Assembly: GCA_032358255.1 (NCBI GenBank)
Contig: JAULBX010026907.1
Span: 1 to 42,215, forward strand
DNA: 42,215 nt
Direction of reading: 5' to 3'
Source: Heterotrichella gracilis
Lineage: Eukaryota; Sar; Xanthophyceae; Tribonematales; Xanthonemataceae
A program made the translations under genes and the position numbers. Shown piece after piece: positions 32,386 to 42,215 of this stretch; position 1 is the first letter of the stretch, and each line of letters starts with the position of its first letter. The notes below the pieces were generated by a model, which had not been told where the DNA came from, made no database searches, and worked only from the letters and a program-made list of their open reading frames with translations.

Positions 32386-33340
32386 CCTTGCTGGGCGGGT
32401 GGGCGTGAGGAGCGTGTCTGCATTGGCAGTGAATGCATAGCGCTTGCGCTTATGGCGTTGCGGTTGCCCAGCCTGTTTGAAAAGTCCTCGCGGTCAGGCG
32501 CGTGGCCGCCGTCGGCGGTCAGTGGAAAACCGGCGGAGTGTGCAGGCGGCCAATGTTCCCTTGTTCACTGAAGGGAAATAAATAAACCCAGGCAAACACT
32601 TTTACAGCCACCAGTGTGGGCAATGGCGCATACTAGTTGTTGTCAAACATGTACCTATATGCATGCATGCGTTCCCCACACCCCGGGCAGGCCCTGGGCA
32701 GCACCTGGGCTTCATCCACTGTTGCTCATGAGGTCTGACTTGAATAAGTTTACAGTGTAGTGGCTATTTTTTGCAGGCAGTACATCAGTACGTCTGCCAG
32801 CCACAAAGAAGCGCATGCGCACGCAAGCAATATATTATTGTTGGACCAAAATGTATAAATATAATATTCCCATAGGGCAAGGAAAACTGCTGCAGCGTGG
32901 GTTGACGCAACCGCTATGGTGCAGCATTTCATCCTCGACATCAGCTGCAAGGCTTCCCTGGTCTTGTTGATTGTCCAAAATTGTCAAAAATGACGGGCCA
33001 TAGATAGATAGATAATACCGGGCCACTCCACACACAGTGCGCTGTAGCGCAATAGCGATGCCGGAGGGCTACCCCACACAGGCGGACACTTCTTCTAGAG
33101 AAAATCTTGGTCATCACTTTATAATAATGCCCTAACAGGACCGCAAAGGCCCAAGTGCCATTGTAACAGGTCCACTGGCTGTGCATTTCACTACAACCTT
33201 GTTGCTCTGAACGATACGTGGCAGCAAAAATATATGGCCATTAATTGAACCAGCAGAACTGGAAAATATGCTGTGCTCGATCTCCCACCTTCCCCACCTT
33301 TCTCCCTCGCTTCCCTGCTAGCCACACAGCGCAGCCCCCC
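32386..33340. other. Intergenic: DDR4-like promoter and phytyl-ester-synthase-like 3' UTR
   Basis: No gene is recognised. The right part should be the 3' UTR of the hydrolase-acyltransferase gene, with its first minus-strand TGTAA at 32754-32750. The left part (about 32,386-32,580) is GC-rich and should be the DDR4-like promoter and leader. AT-rich sequence lies at 32830-32870, and GATA repeats (TAGATAGATAGATA) at about 33002-33015. Confidence 0.5.
32750..32754 (-). terminator. Candidate poly(A) signal TGTAA
   Basis: TTACA on + reads TGTAA on -, about 590 bp after the stop of the phytyl-ester-synthase-like gene and the first such motif I see after it. It is assigned by motif and position only. 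Confidence 0.3.
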
Positions 33341-36300
33341 TCAGTGCCGCCTCCCCGCCGCGTCCTCCTTCCCCTGGCCCCACACCAGGTCAAATGCAGG
33401 CCACATGCGCGCCGCACCCTGCGCCATGCGCTGCGCCAGGTGGCGCTCCGGGTCCCTTGCCTGCAGGTGCAGCAACTGGTCCATGCCCGCCTGCACCTGC
33501 GCCTTCACGCGCCCGTACAGGACCATGCAGGCGCCAGGGTCACGCAGGTCGCAGGGCTGGGCCAGGGTGTCGATGGGCTCCATGAACCTGGACAGGTGGC
33601 AGGGGCATCAATCAGGATGGTTTGCAAATACTTAGGCCCCAGATAGGGACAACAAGCATGGCAACACCCTAGGCAAGCAGGCATTAATGCTGTGTGCCAC
33701 ACATACCATATGGCCGGTGCATGCGGGTAGTGGGCCCATGCTGCAGCGCAATGCAAGGTATGCGGCGGGTCGGGTACCACAATATCATGCACCAGGCCAC
33801 CTCCAGAGGACTGCCATCGTGTGACAGCACCCAGCCCCCACCTGAAGTACAGCCGCTCAATCTTGGGAACTGGCACCGCTGACGGCACCCCCAGGCCAGG
33901 CAGCTTGGCAATGGGGAACACAACATCCTCGGGTGCGAGCTTGGGCGCATGCTCCTGCAGCAGCCGCCTGGCAAAGGGGCCCAGCACAGGGTGTGCAAGC
34001 ACCTCATCTGTGTCCAGCGCAATGTCGTATGCGTCGTCCCCGCCCACCGCTGCAAATGGCACGATGATGGCGCCGCAGCGTGTAGCCATGCGCACAAAGT
34101 CGGGGCTGTCCCGCCACATCAGCCGGTACTTCTCGCCGCGCCGCTTCACAACCTGCGGGCAACAGGCGATGCAGGGTGGGCAGCTGGCTCCAATGACCAC
34201 GCTGTGCACTGATAATAGATAGAATTTATAAATATATCCATTTAAATAATATAAATTACAAATTCTAATAGATATTATAAAAGTTGTGCACTGGGGGAGG
34301 TGCCGCCATAGACTGTGGGGATGCAGCCATGGCACCGCTGCTCTTGCCACCCTCGCATCCAGTGTTTTTGTGTGGCTGGCTCCCATGCTATATGTGTGTG
34401 TGAGTGGTAGCAACCGGCACCTACCTCCCTGCTCCCGCCTGGGAACAGCAGCACCGCCTCTCCCGCCTGCAGCAGCTTGTAGGCGGCACGTGGGGAGGCC
34501 CTGCAAAAAGAGGAGGAGGCGATGCTATGACTCACCACTCTGGACTGCAAGTCCCACATGCAGGGCTCCACTGGCGACAGCGCATGCTCCATCAGCGAGC
34601 ACTCCACCCCACGCTACCTGCTAGGTGCAACATGCATGCATGCCAGCTGCTAAATGACGCGACATAATATGCGAAGGGCATGCAACACCGAGAAAGTGTA
34701 ACGTACAATGCAGAAAGATACCAAGAACAAGAGACTGTGCATTTTTGCAGCCCGCCACTCACTTGACTGCTCCATACTTCTCGAACCACTCCCCCTGCGG
34801 CCCCAGCCAGTGCACCGGGTGCGCCAGTCCGCGCGGCCTGAAGCCCCTCAGGTACAGCTCGTTCATGAGCATGGGCAGGTCGTACAGCCCGTACATGGTG
34901 TGGTTGCCAACAAACAGCACTGGGCGGCGTGTGGTGAATGGGTCGGGCAGCAACTCCTCACCCAGCACCACGGGGGAGGTCAGGAACCTGGAGGAGTGGG
35001 AGGTGGGGGGCTGAGGGCAGGGCAGGTAGAGGGGTGGCAAGCAGCAGAGGTAGGTTCTGAGCAATGCAGGAATATGCAGCATAAGTCGTGAGCTTGTATT
35101 GCAGCCATTGCATCTAGGGATGGACAGATATGCGTATATCAGTGGGGGGCCGATGCGCAATGCAGTGCAAATGTATGCCACATGGCATGCAGCAACTGAA
35201 CAGGGTGCAGGTATCAAGCGCCCACCTGAACAGCTCAAACTGCTGCGACCCCTCCTCAAACTGGCGGTCCACCTCGCCCCACCGCAGGGTCAGGGCATGC
35301 AGCGCGGCGTCCTCCTCAGCGTCGCTGCTGCTGGCAGCCAGACCTGGGTCATCCTCAGTGCCATTGCCTGTATGCGCCCCGCCTATGGCTTGCCCAGAGC
35401 CGCTGTGTGTGGCAGCCCCCAGCGTGGCACCTGCTACCCCTAGGGGTGATGCGGGCGGTGCAGCGACGCCGTTGCCGTTGCTGTGTCGGTGGTGCACCCC
35501 GTTGGAAATGGAGCTGTGGGCTGTGCTGCCATTGGCTGAAGCAGACAGCACTACTGTACCATTTGCTGAGCTAGACGCCTGTACCACAGCAGCAGCAGCA
35601 GCGGCGGCAGCAGCGCCATTGCCACTGGCAACCCTGCCATTGCCATTGGAATGCACTACACCATCAGCTGCCAAGCCTGTTGCACAGCTTGGCCCATCCC
35701 CGCGCCCCTCCCCCACCGTCGCCCCCTCATCCCCTTCATCGTCCTCAGAATCAGAAAACACCCCCACGACGCTGCGCTCCAGCGCCTCCACAAGCGCCCC
35801 CTCATTCTCCACCCCCATGCCATGGAACACCCCATCCTGGCCCCCTGCATCTGTCTTCACACTGGGCATGAACCCTGTCCTCTCCAGCGTTGCCGCCAGG
35901 TCCACCTGGGCCTCCAGCATCGCCGTGTGCCCACTATGTGGCAGCACCAGGCGCTTGGCTGAGGGCATGGCCATCTGCAGGCGCCCCGCCTCGCGCACTG
36001 AGGGCAGCAGCCGGTCCTCAAGGGAGGCGATGACCAGCGTGGGCACACTGCAGGGGGGGAGGGGATCTGATAGACCAGCTGCTTGAGCCCATGCTATGTT
36101 GGCAACTCAGAAAGCGGTTAGCAGAAGGCGGGATGTAAAGGACACCTATTGGCTGCCATGCAAGTGTACACGATGCTACTCGTTGGCGCCCCCATGACAG
36201 CTATCGATTGTGGCAAGGCAGATGCTACCATTTAATGGCAGCAAGATGCACCGCCCGACGCAACCAACCCTTACCGTATGCTTGCCAGCATGCTGTCCGG

Positions 36301-36930
36301 CACGTTCCCCTTCCGCAGCAGGTTGAGGCGCCAGTTGACCGCCACCGCTGCCTCATACGAGAAGAAGCCCTCCGGGGTAATGGGGGAGGACTGCACACAG
36401 GAGGGTTGAGAGGTGGGACAGGTGTCTCGCCTCCCATGCAGAGGGGATGGCATGCCGCAGGGAACAGAATGCGTGGCCAGAGGCGGGTGGTCGCAGTGCA
36501 TGTTGCCGCAGGCACAATGATCCCCTGCCACAGCCTGTGGATTCCCATGTTTGACCACAGCTTGCGCAGTGGCACTGTGGATGCAGGGGCCATGCACCAG
36601 CAGCAGCGAGGAGTGCCTCAGTCCCCAGACGCATCACCTACCGGGCCATGGTGCGGCGACTGCATGGACATCATGCTCAGCACCGCCTGGCTGGCGTGCG
36701 CGTCCACCTTCTCGCGGTCAAGGATGAATGGCAGGAGCACGGCCTGAGCTACCTGGCCACAACAAGCGCAAGCAGCATTAGGTATGAGGCTGCAGTTTAA
36801 GGCCGCATGCAACGCCATGCAATGACAACTGGTCCACTACTTAGTGGCGCGAACGCACGTAGGCTGTGCATGTGGACCGAAGGAATGGCCAATGCCATGC
36901 TCCCCTGCGTGACCCTTGCCAGTGTCGCAG

Positions 36931-36988
<58 letters not shown>

Positions 36989-38031
36989 CCTCCCCTTCCA
37001 CACACCTCGAACAGCTGCTTTGGGAACAGGCTGAGCAGGTTGGAGGCGGATATGAGGGTGGTCAGCCCGCCCAGGCTCTGGTTGAAGCAGGTGGCGGGGT
37101 TGACCAGCACCATCTTTTCAAACAGGTGGGGTGCGGCGTGGGCCGCCCTGAGCGCCAGGCAGCCCCCAAAGGACTCTGCCAGCAGCGTGACCTGGCGCAC
37201 CCCCTCGGTGGCGCACAGCTGCTCCACTTGCTGCACTGCAGCCTGGGTCAGCTCCTCCCAGGTGGAGCGGTCGGTGAGGGGCATATAGAGGCACCTGTGC
37301 AGGAGGCAGAGCTGGGTTTGACGGAGCTGGTGGGGGCAGTAGGTAGGGGAGGGCCGACCCCACAACTGATTGAGGTGGGTGGCGGCCTGTGGTGGAGTGT
37401 ACAACAAGGCGCAATGAGTTGTCTTTGACATGCGATGCCCTGGGTGTTGGCAAAACAGTGTGCCTGCCGCGTACCTGACAGTCACTCCGGCGTCCTGCAG
37501 GCGCTTGAGCTGGGGCTGTATGGCCATGCCGGTGCCATCGGTGCCTGTGGGGGCAGGTGCGCTCAGCGTCATTTAGCCAAAGGGCACGAGGTTGGCATAT
37601 GTGTATCTGTTATCAAATTCAACCCACTGGCCACGCAGTTACTCAGGGCAAACAGCTCCAGCTGGCAATCGAAAATATGCAGGTTTGGCCTACCTGGGAA
37701 ATACACCAGCAGCCTGTTACCGTTGCCCGTCTGTCCAGCTGGCTTGTACACTTTCAGCTGCAATGGAGGCACGAATAGTCAGAGACATAAGCCGGTAATA
37801 CATCAGAGCTGGCCAGGGGTGCTTTCGATTGTGCTGTACCTGGCTGGCCCCTGTTTGTGCTCTGGCAGCCACTGGACGCAGAGGCGATCTGGCTGTTGCT
37901 AGACGAGTAGTGGACTGAAGTTTGCCTTTTAGAACGACTTGACGACTTCGCCTTGTGCCGAATTGAGCACATCCTCTGTACAGTTGCTGCGGCCTGGCTG
38001 TTGGCCCCGATGAAAGGTGCCTGGCATGCAT
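33341..38031 (-). CDS. Hydrolase-acyltransferase fusion, phytyl ester synthase-like, plastid
   Basis: Resembles plastoglobule proteins of the PES1/PES2 family, which esterify phytol and diacylglycerol. Eleven exons in transcript order: 38031-37840, 37757-37694, 37544-37475, 37294-37006, 36752-36642, 36390-36275, 36047-35226, 34987-34763, 34500-34425, 34152-33842 and 33587-33341. All phases join, giving 840 residues. Residues 1 to about 64 are a transit-peptide-like leader rich in R, S, A and Q. The alpha/beta hydrolase part (about 65-340) has YFPGTDGTG, the nucleophile elbow AESFGG, and VPTLVIASLEDRLLPS with PHSGHTAMLE, the late Asp and His segments. A low-complexity insert (about 345-520; acidic, then A/S/N/G-rich with polyalanine) follows. 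The acyltransferase part (about 550-840) has FVGNHTMYGLYD, LLFPGGSRE and KRRGEKYRLMW. The start is the first ATG in the leader exon; the frame is open upstream to a GTG at 38133, so an extra 5' exon is possible. Confidence 0.87.
36932..36987. repeat. (TG)28 microsatellite
   Basis: Twenty-eight uninterrupted TG units on +, read as CA repeats in the transcript of the hydrolase-acyltransferase gene. The array begins about 18 bp inside the donor of intron 37005-36753. It is likely to be length-variable. Confidence 0.98.
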
Positions 38032-39041
38032 TTGAATAGCCACCGACAGAGACCCAGTTGGTAATTTAGCACAGCACTTGCACACCCAACAACCAGATAT
38101 GTGGTAGATTGCCACCAGTCGATTTGTCAACACTCAAAGGCCAACTGGTTATCAACGGCCCCTGGATTGTGTTGCTGTCAGCCCCTCATGACGCCAAGGC
38201 GAAAAGTCTAATCTATTGTCCCCTGGCGAGCCACTCAGGTACACTTGAAAAATAAATATACAACACGTTCCGATACTTTGTGCGGTGTATGTCCTATACG
38301 TTGCCTTTCAGTTCTAGTACAGGACGACCTGCAACTCTTTTGCAGTGGAAGTTGCAGCTGCGGCAAGCCACCGTTTCACTTCGGTGACCGGCGGTCATTT
38401 GAATTCAATTGAACTGTTTCAAGACGCTGTTGTGAGTTCTTCGCTACATCCTGTCAATACTCTGCGCCATATCTGGGACCTTTCCTCTGTGATATCGCGC
38501 CCCGCCTGTTCTTTTCCTTCGGTGTGTTGGGTGATCCCACCTCTGTGGCGTGACAATCTGCAGCCGAAGTGCCAAGTGTCCGTTTGCGTTGAAGTACCTG
38601 TTGAACGGCTTTCTACCATAACTATTCTACCTACACCGTTTCTCGAAAGGCTGTGGCGGCAGGGCTTTGGCATTATCTCAGCATTTGCATGCATGCGTAT
38701 AGGCACTGCATGCATACGGGACCTTGCAATGTTGCGCTCCAACCTCGTCAACATGGCCCTATGCAGCGTTTGAAAGCAACAAACCACTACAGCTTAAATA
38801 AAGTACTAGCAGTGTGGATCTTCGAGGCCAGCTAGCTAACACAGCGCTGCGGCCCTCAACCCACGGACAAACAAGCTGGTAGCCCCACCCCTTGGCAACT
38901 GCTCCTGGGCATGGCGTTTCGACGCTGGTGCAGCTAACCATCAGCTTACTAATTTCCCTTGATGGGTCCTTCAGCAAAGCCTGCACGCCGCCCTTTTGTA
39001 GCAGATCTCCATCTTGTACTATTCACCCTGTGACTTCAACC
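38032..39041. other. Divergent promoter region, acyltransferase / HUS1
   Basis: About 1 kb separates the two outward-facing starts and should hold both promoters and leaders. A 142-codon frame at 38345-38773 (+) begins at GTG and resembles no family I know. If its upstream CTTTTGCAG were an acceptor it could be a leader exon, but I have no further support. GCATGCATGC runs occur at 38687-38715. Confidence 0.5.
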
Positions 39042-41487
39042 ATGAAGTTCAGAGGCATCCTGTCGGAACGGGGTTTGCGCACCCTGGAGAAGGGTGAGTG
39101 GGGCAGGGAGACTTGTAAACACAGCACAGCACAGCACAGCATCCCCCGCCACAACACTCGTGTCCTCACCCCAGCCACAACACTCTTTTCTGCGAGTGAC
39201 ACCCTCCTCCCTGCCCCTGCCCAGGCTTCCTGCCCACCTTTGAGAAGTTTGGCAAGGTGTGCCAGCTGCTGCTGTGCGCCGATGAGCTGTTTGTGGTGCA
39301 GCCCCCCCTGGCCAGTGACGGGGTGCACATAGTGGCGCGGTGGGCAAAGGTGGGCGCAGCAAGACACCTCGCCTGGCCACCACACCGCACCACACCTATA
39401 GCACACATCGCCCCTGCATGCACATGAAATTATGCCTAGCAAACCCTGCATGGGCTGCAGGGTGCCGAGATGCCGCTCAGTGCTCTGGAATCCTGTAGCA
39501 CTAGACTCGATGGCTCCATCCACCTCCAGGTCCCCATGCTATATCCTGCCCCACTCATCCCACCCCCTTCACACCCCCAGGACGTGCTGTTTGAGCCCGA
39601 CAACTACAAGGTGAGCAGCCGCCACCACAACATGATCGCCTTCAGCTTCGACCCCTCCCTGCTCCTCAAGGTCATGCGCGCTGCGGGGGCATCAGACGCA
39701 GACCACATGGAGGTCAAGCTGGCGCTCAAGCCGGTGCCCGTGGGCCCGGGGGTGGCGCCCCACTCGCGCCCCTTCCTCACCTTTGTCAGCCGGGGCCACA
39801 ACCTGCACATGGTGCAGGACCTGCCCATCAGCAAGCCATTCCAGCCGTCAGGTGCGGGCAGGGGGGGGGGCACAGGGGGGAAGCCCCGACGCGCGCACAT
39901 GCATGGTGGTGCAGGGTGTGTGGCATGTGCTCAGCCCCACCCACACCTGCATGCAAGGGTTTCGGGCGTTAAGTACAGTTCCACTAGACTGATGCTGGTC
40001 TGTTGGGCTGCCCTGCGTGCCATCCTGTGAAGGTACCACCTCTTCACACCCAAACCCCTTGCCGCGCCCCTGTGCACCCAAGCATTCCCCTTTGTCATGC
40101 AGACATTGACCGCCTGGTGCGCGACAAGGAGGGCATCTCCCTGTGCCCCTTCTACCTGGATGTGCAGCCAGAGATAGTGAGGCTGCAGGTAGGCAGGCGG
40201 GGGCCTGGGGGGGCTGGGGTGCTGAATTTCAAGCATTGGCGTGGTTTATGTGGGGGAGGGGAGAGGGGGAGGTGGTATTGCGGAAGGTTTGAGGATTTTC
40301 AAGGCATAATTGTGCCTGGCATGCTATATATATGGCATGAGTCATGCCGCATGTTGGTATGGGGTTGGAAGGCTTGTGGTGGGTTTCAGGGTGGGAGTCG
40401 ATCTGTGTCATGTCCTGCTGAAGGCATCATGTGTCCCCCACCTGCAGGCCATTGTTGACAAGCTGAAGAGCCTGGGCCCCAGCCTGACTGTGTCCACATG
40501 CAAAGGCGGCCAGCTGCACCTGCAGGTGAGGGGGCACACATGCACATGGCATGCCCGCACACAGACAGGGCTAGGGCATTTTAATTTACGGTATATGGCA
40601 TTTCAGTGTGCATCGAAATTGGAAATCTTGTCACATGGCGTACGACAACGGCTGCCCATCAAATGGCACTGTATCGTGCCTGGCCACTTACATATGTATC
40701 CCATGTGGTGTCTGCTTGTGCCACGCCTGGCCTTGAGATTCTGCCCACCACTTGTGCCCTGCCCACCCCCTGCGCGTCCCCTTGCAGATCTCTGCCTCTG
40801 GCGTGCACCTTGGGGCCGAGATCCAGGGCCTGGCGGTGCTGCCTGAGGAGGAGGGGGAGCAGGCGCAGATACACAGGTGGGGTGGTGGGCTGGTTGTGGG
40901 TGGGTGGGTGGGTGGGTGGACGCCAGCACAGCAGGAGGGTGTGCACCGTATGTGGGCATGGTGGCGCGCTGCAACATCTCACAAGCTTGGTGGGCAAGGG
41001 TGCCTTTGCGACTAGTGAGCCGATATGTTTGAGGCTAGCAAGGCTGTGTACCCATACCTGCGGCGCATGGATGACGTGTGGCACAAGTTGTGCCACACAA
41101 CCCCTTTCCTAGCTCTGCCAGCATGCACTCATGCCCCTCCACTGCACCCCGACTGCCCTGTCAACGACCCCCCGCACAACCCCTTGCACACGCTTCTGGC
41201 CCTTCACCCACCACCCCCCACTCTTCTTCAGCGCCCCCACCGCCGAGGCCCGCCTGGCCGACGCCAGCGCATGCGGCGAGGCCGCTGAGGTTGTGATGCA
41301 GCTCAAGCACCTGGCGCGGGCGCTGCAGTCCAGCCAGTTCTCGCAGCCGCAGCGGCTCCTGTTGGGTGTGGGTCCTGAGGGCGGCCACATGCACATCATG
41401 TTTGTGTACCGGGACGCTGCTGAGGAGGGGGAGTTTGACGACAACATCACGCTCAGCTACAGGCTGCCGGTCAGGGAGGAGGGGTGA
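39042..41487 (+). CDS. HUS1: HUS1 checkpoint clamp subunit
   Basis: Third subunit of the RAD9-RAD1-HUS1 ring, a PCNA-like clamp loaded at damaged DNA in the nucleus to activate the ATR pathway. Seven exons: 39042-39093, 39225-39349, 39581-39851, 40103-40188, 40448-40525, 40788-40876 and 41232-41487. All phases join, giving 318 residues, slightly more than the usual 280 or so. The N-terminus MKFRGILSERGLRTLEKGFLP and KVCQLLLCADELFVV match the family. Next come YKVSSRHHNMIAFSFD, LKLALKPVP-like strand sequence, the FLTF strand, the interdomain segment DLPISKPFQPSDIDRL, and a C-terminal half ending in MHIMFVYRDAAEEGEF...ITLSYRLPV. A GTGAGC inside exon 3 (39611) is not used, since reading through preserves the family sequence. 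The start is the only ATG that yields the conserved N-terminus. A GGGT array lies in intron 6. Confidence 0.9.
40898..40916 (+). other. G-quadruplex-type (GGGT) array in HUS1 intron 6
   Basis: Five GGG runs separated by single T bases (40898-40916) on the coding strand. This fits the strongest class of intramolecular G-quadruplex motif. It is close to the intron donor at 40877, so it would also be present in the pre-mRNA. Any effect on splicing is inference. Confidence 0.75.
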
Positions 41488-42215
41488 GGGGAGGGGAGAG
41501 AGGGAGGGATGAGGGCGCACAAGCAGCAGCTTAAGCCTCTGTGACGGTGATTGACATGCATGCGCTGGTACCCACTTCAAGCCTGCAACGGGCTGGCAAA
41601 AGCGTGGGGCGTACCTGTGTGGCACTTTTGGGTTGATCCACTCAAGCGGTAGCTTGGCCTGACCCATGGTGGCACCTAGTGATCAGGTGGCTTGCTTTTA
41701 ATGAGAGTAGTGTACCGGGAGTGTATTTCTATATGTTTTATAATGACAGCAGCCGCCATGGCAATGCGCGTGGGGTCGTCCCTTCTGAATCAGCAGGTGC
41801 CTGGCAGCCACTAGCATTCCATATATTGGCAGCCTCGTCCATGGAACCAAACTGAGTTCCATTTTCAATACCGTGTGGGGGGCCGTTTTGTGATGATTTT
41901 CCTTTATGATGGCCAGTTTTAATCCTCGTAGTTGCAAACTCCAAAGGGCTTGATGCCTTTGTCCGCCCGCAACACCTCCATCAGCTGCAGACCACCCTCA
42001 ACAGCTATGGCTGTAACATCACAGATCTTGCTGTCAACCTTGCTTCGTATACATCCCAGTGCAATGACCCAAGTGACGTAGGAGCCACCCTCACACACTC
42101 ACAGGCATTCTTAGCAGCACAACCCTTGGCAACCATGCCACCCCCTGCTCCACCCTCAATACCATTGCCAGCAGCCTTCACCCAACCGCCACAGCTGAGA
42201 TATGACAAGTCCCAA
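41488..42215. other. HUS1 3' region and window edge
   Basis: From 41488 to about 41,930 this is probably HUS1 3' UTR and spacer; no gene is seen. The first + strand TGTAA after the HUS1 stop is at 42012-42016, about 525 bp on, but it lies inside the open frame described separately. Confidence 0.45.
41932..42215 (+). CDS. Possible partial exon running off the right edge
   Basis: After a TGA at 41907 the + frame stays open for 102 codons to the window end. A CCTCGTAG acceptor-like site precedes 41932. The peptide begins with mixed helical sequence (LDAFVRPQHLHQLQTTLNS) and then turns proline-rich. I recognise no family. The opposite strand is also open (42208-42005) with a Gly-rich product, so chance is possible. 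The frame contains the TGTAA that could end HUS1, which argues against it being a coding exon. Confidence 0.18.

Noticed and set aside
36807..37428. Cys-Val or Thr-His repeat frames
   Set aside because: They are translations of the TG microsatellite.
38345..38773. 142-codon + frame between the acyltransferase and HUS1
   Set aside because: No ATG at its start, no recognisable product, and it lies in a shared promoter region.
39611..39616. GTGAGC donor inside HUS1 exon 3
   Set aside because: Reading through retains the conserved HUS1 sequence; using it would remove it.

Overview
The window looks like nuclear DNA of a green alga (Chlorophyta). It is GC-rich, with intron-dense genes, GT-AG introns mostly of about 100-500 bp, and proteins that read as plant/algal orthologues: a plastid-type lipoamide dehydrogenase, a mitochondrial pyruvate dehydrogenase E1 beta, Ran, and a phytyl-ester-synthase-like acyltransferase. 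TGTAA motifs lie about 0.4-0.9 kb past several stop codons, as expected for green-algal poly(A) signals. I cannot fix the class or genus. Exon models were built by hand from splice sites, reading phase and family similarity. In every multi-exon model called with confidence, all exon phases join without a frame error. I saw no tRNA, rRNA, CRISPR array or intact transposon.

Layout. (1) About 1.5-6.2 kb, + strand: a retropepsin-like aspartyl protease with two lobes; its 5' end is unresolved. (2) 7.2-8.7 kb, +: the Ran GTPase. (3) 9.8-13.8 kb, +: plastid dihydrolipoamide dehydrogenase (E3). (4) 18.0-15.4 kb, -: mitochondrial PDH E1 beta, convergent with the E3 gene. (5) 19.1-22.2 kb, +: a double-hotdog acyl-CoA thioesterase of the ACOT11/12 type, divergent from E1 beta. 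(6) 27.2-23.9 kb, -: a secreted protein with two fasciclin (FAS1) domains, convergent with the thioesterase. (7) 27.9-27.3 kb, -: a doubtful small gene. (8) 32.4-28.5 kb, -: a CECR2/DDR4-like chromatin-remodelling subunit with a DDT region and a long glutamine-rich tail. (9) 38.0-33.3 kb, -: a plastid hydrolase-acyltransferase fusion resembling phytyl ester synthase. (10) 39.0-41.5 kb, +: HUS1, a subunit of the 9-1-1 DNA damage clamp, divergent from gene 9. The right edge has an open frame that runs off the window.

Two genes encode parts of the pyruvate dehydrogenase system, and two others handle acyl groups, but this is ordinary nuclear gene order and I see no operon-like system. The most informative signals are in gene structure. 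Both halves of the aspartyl protease carry an intron at the same nucleotide of the active-site glycine codon. The two FAS1 repeats share matching intron positions and phases. Ran has a coding exon consisting only of ATG. A perfect palindrome between the convergent thioesterase and FAS1 genes carries the first TGTAA seen downstream of both. Introns and intergenic DNA are rich in GCATGC/ATGCAT runs and contain AT-rich islands.
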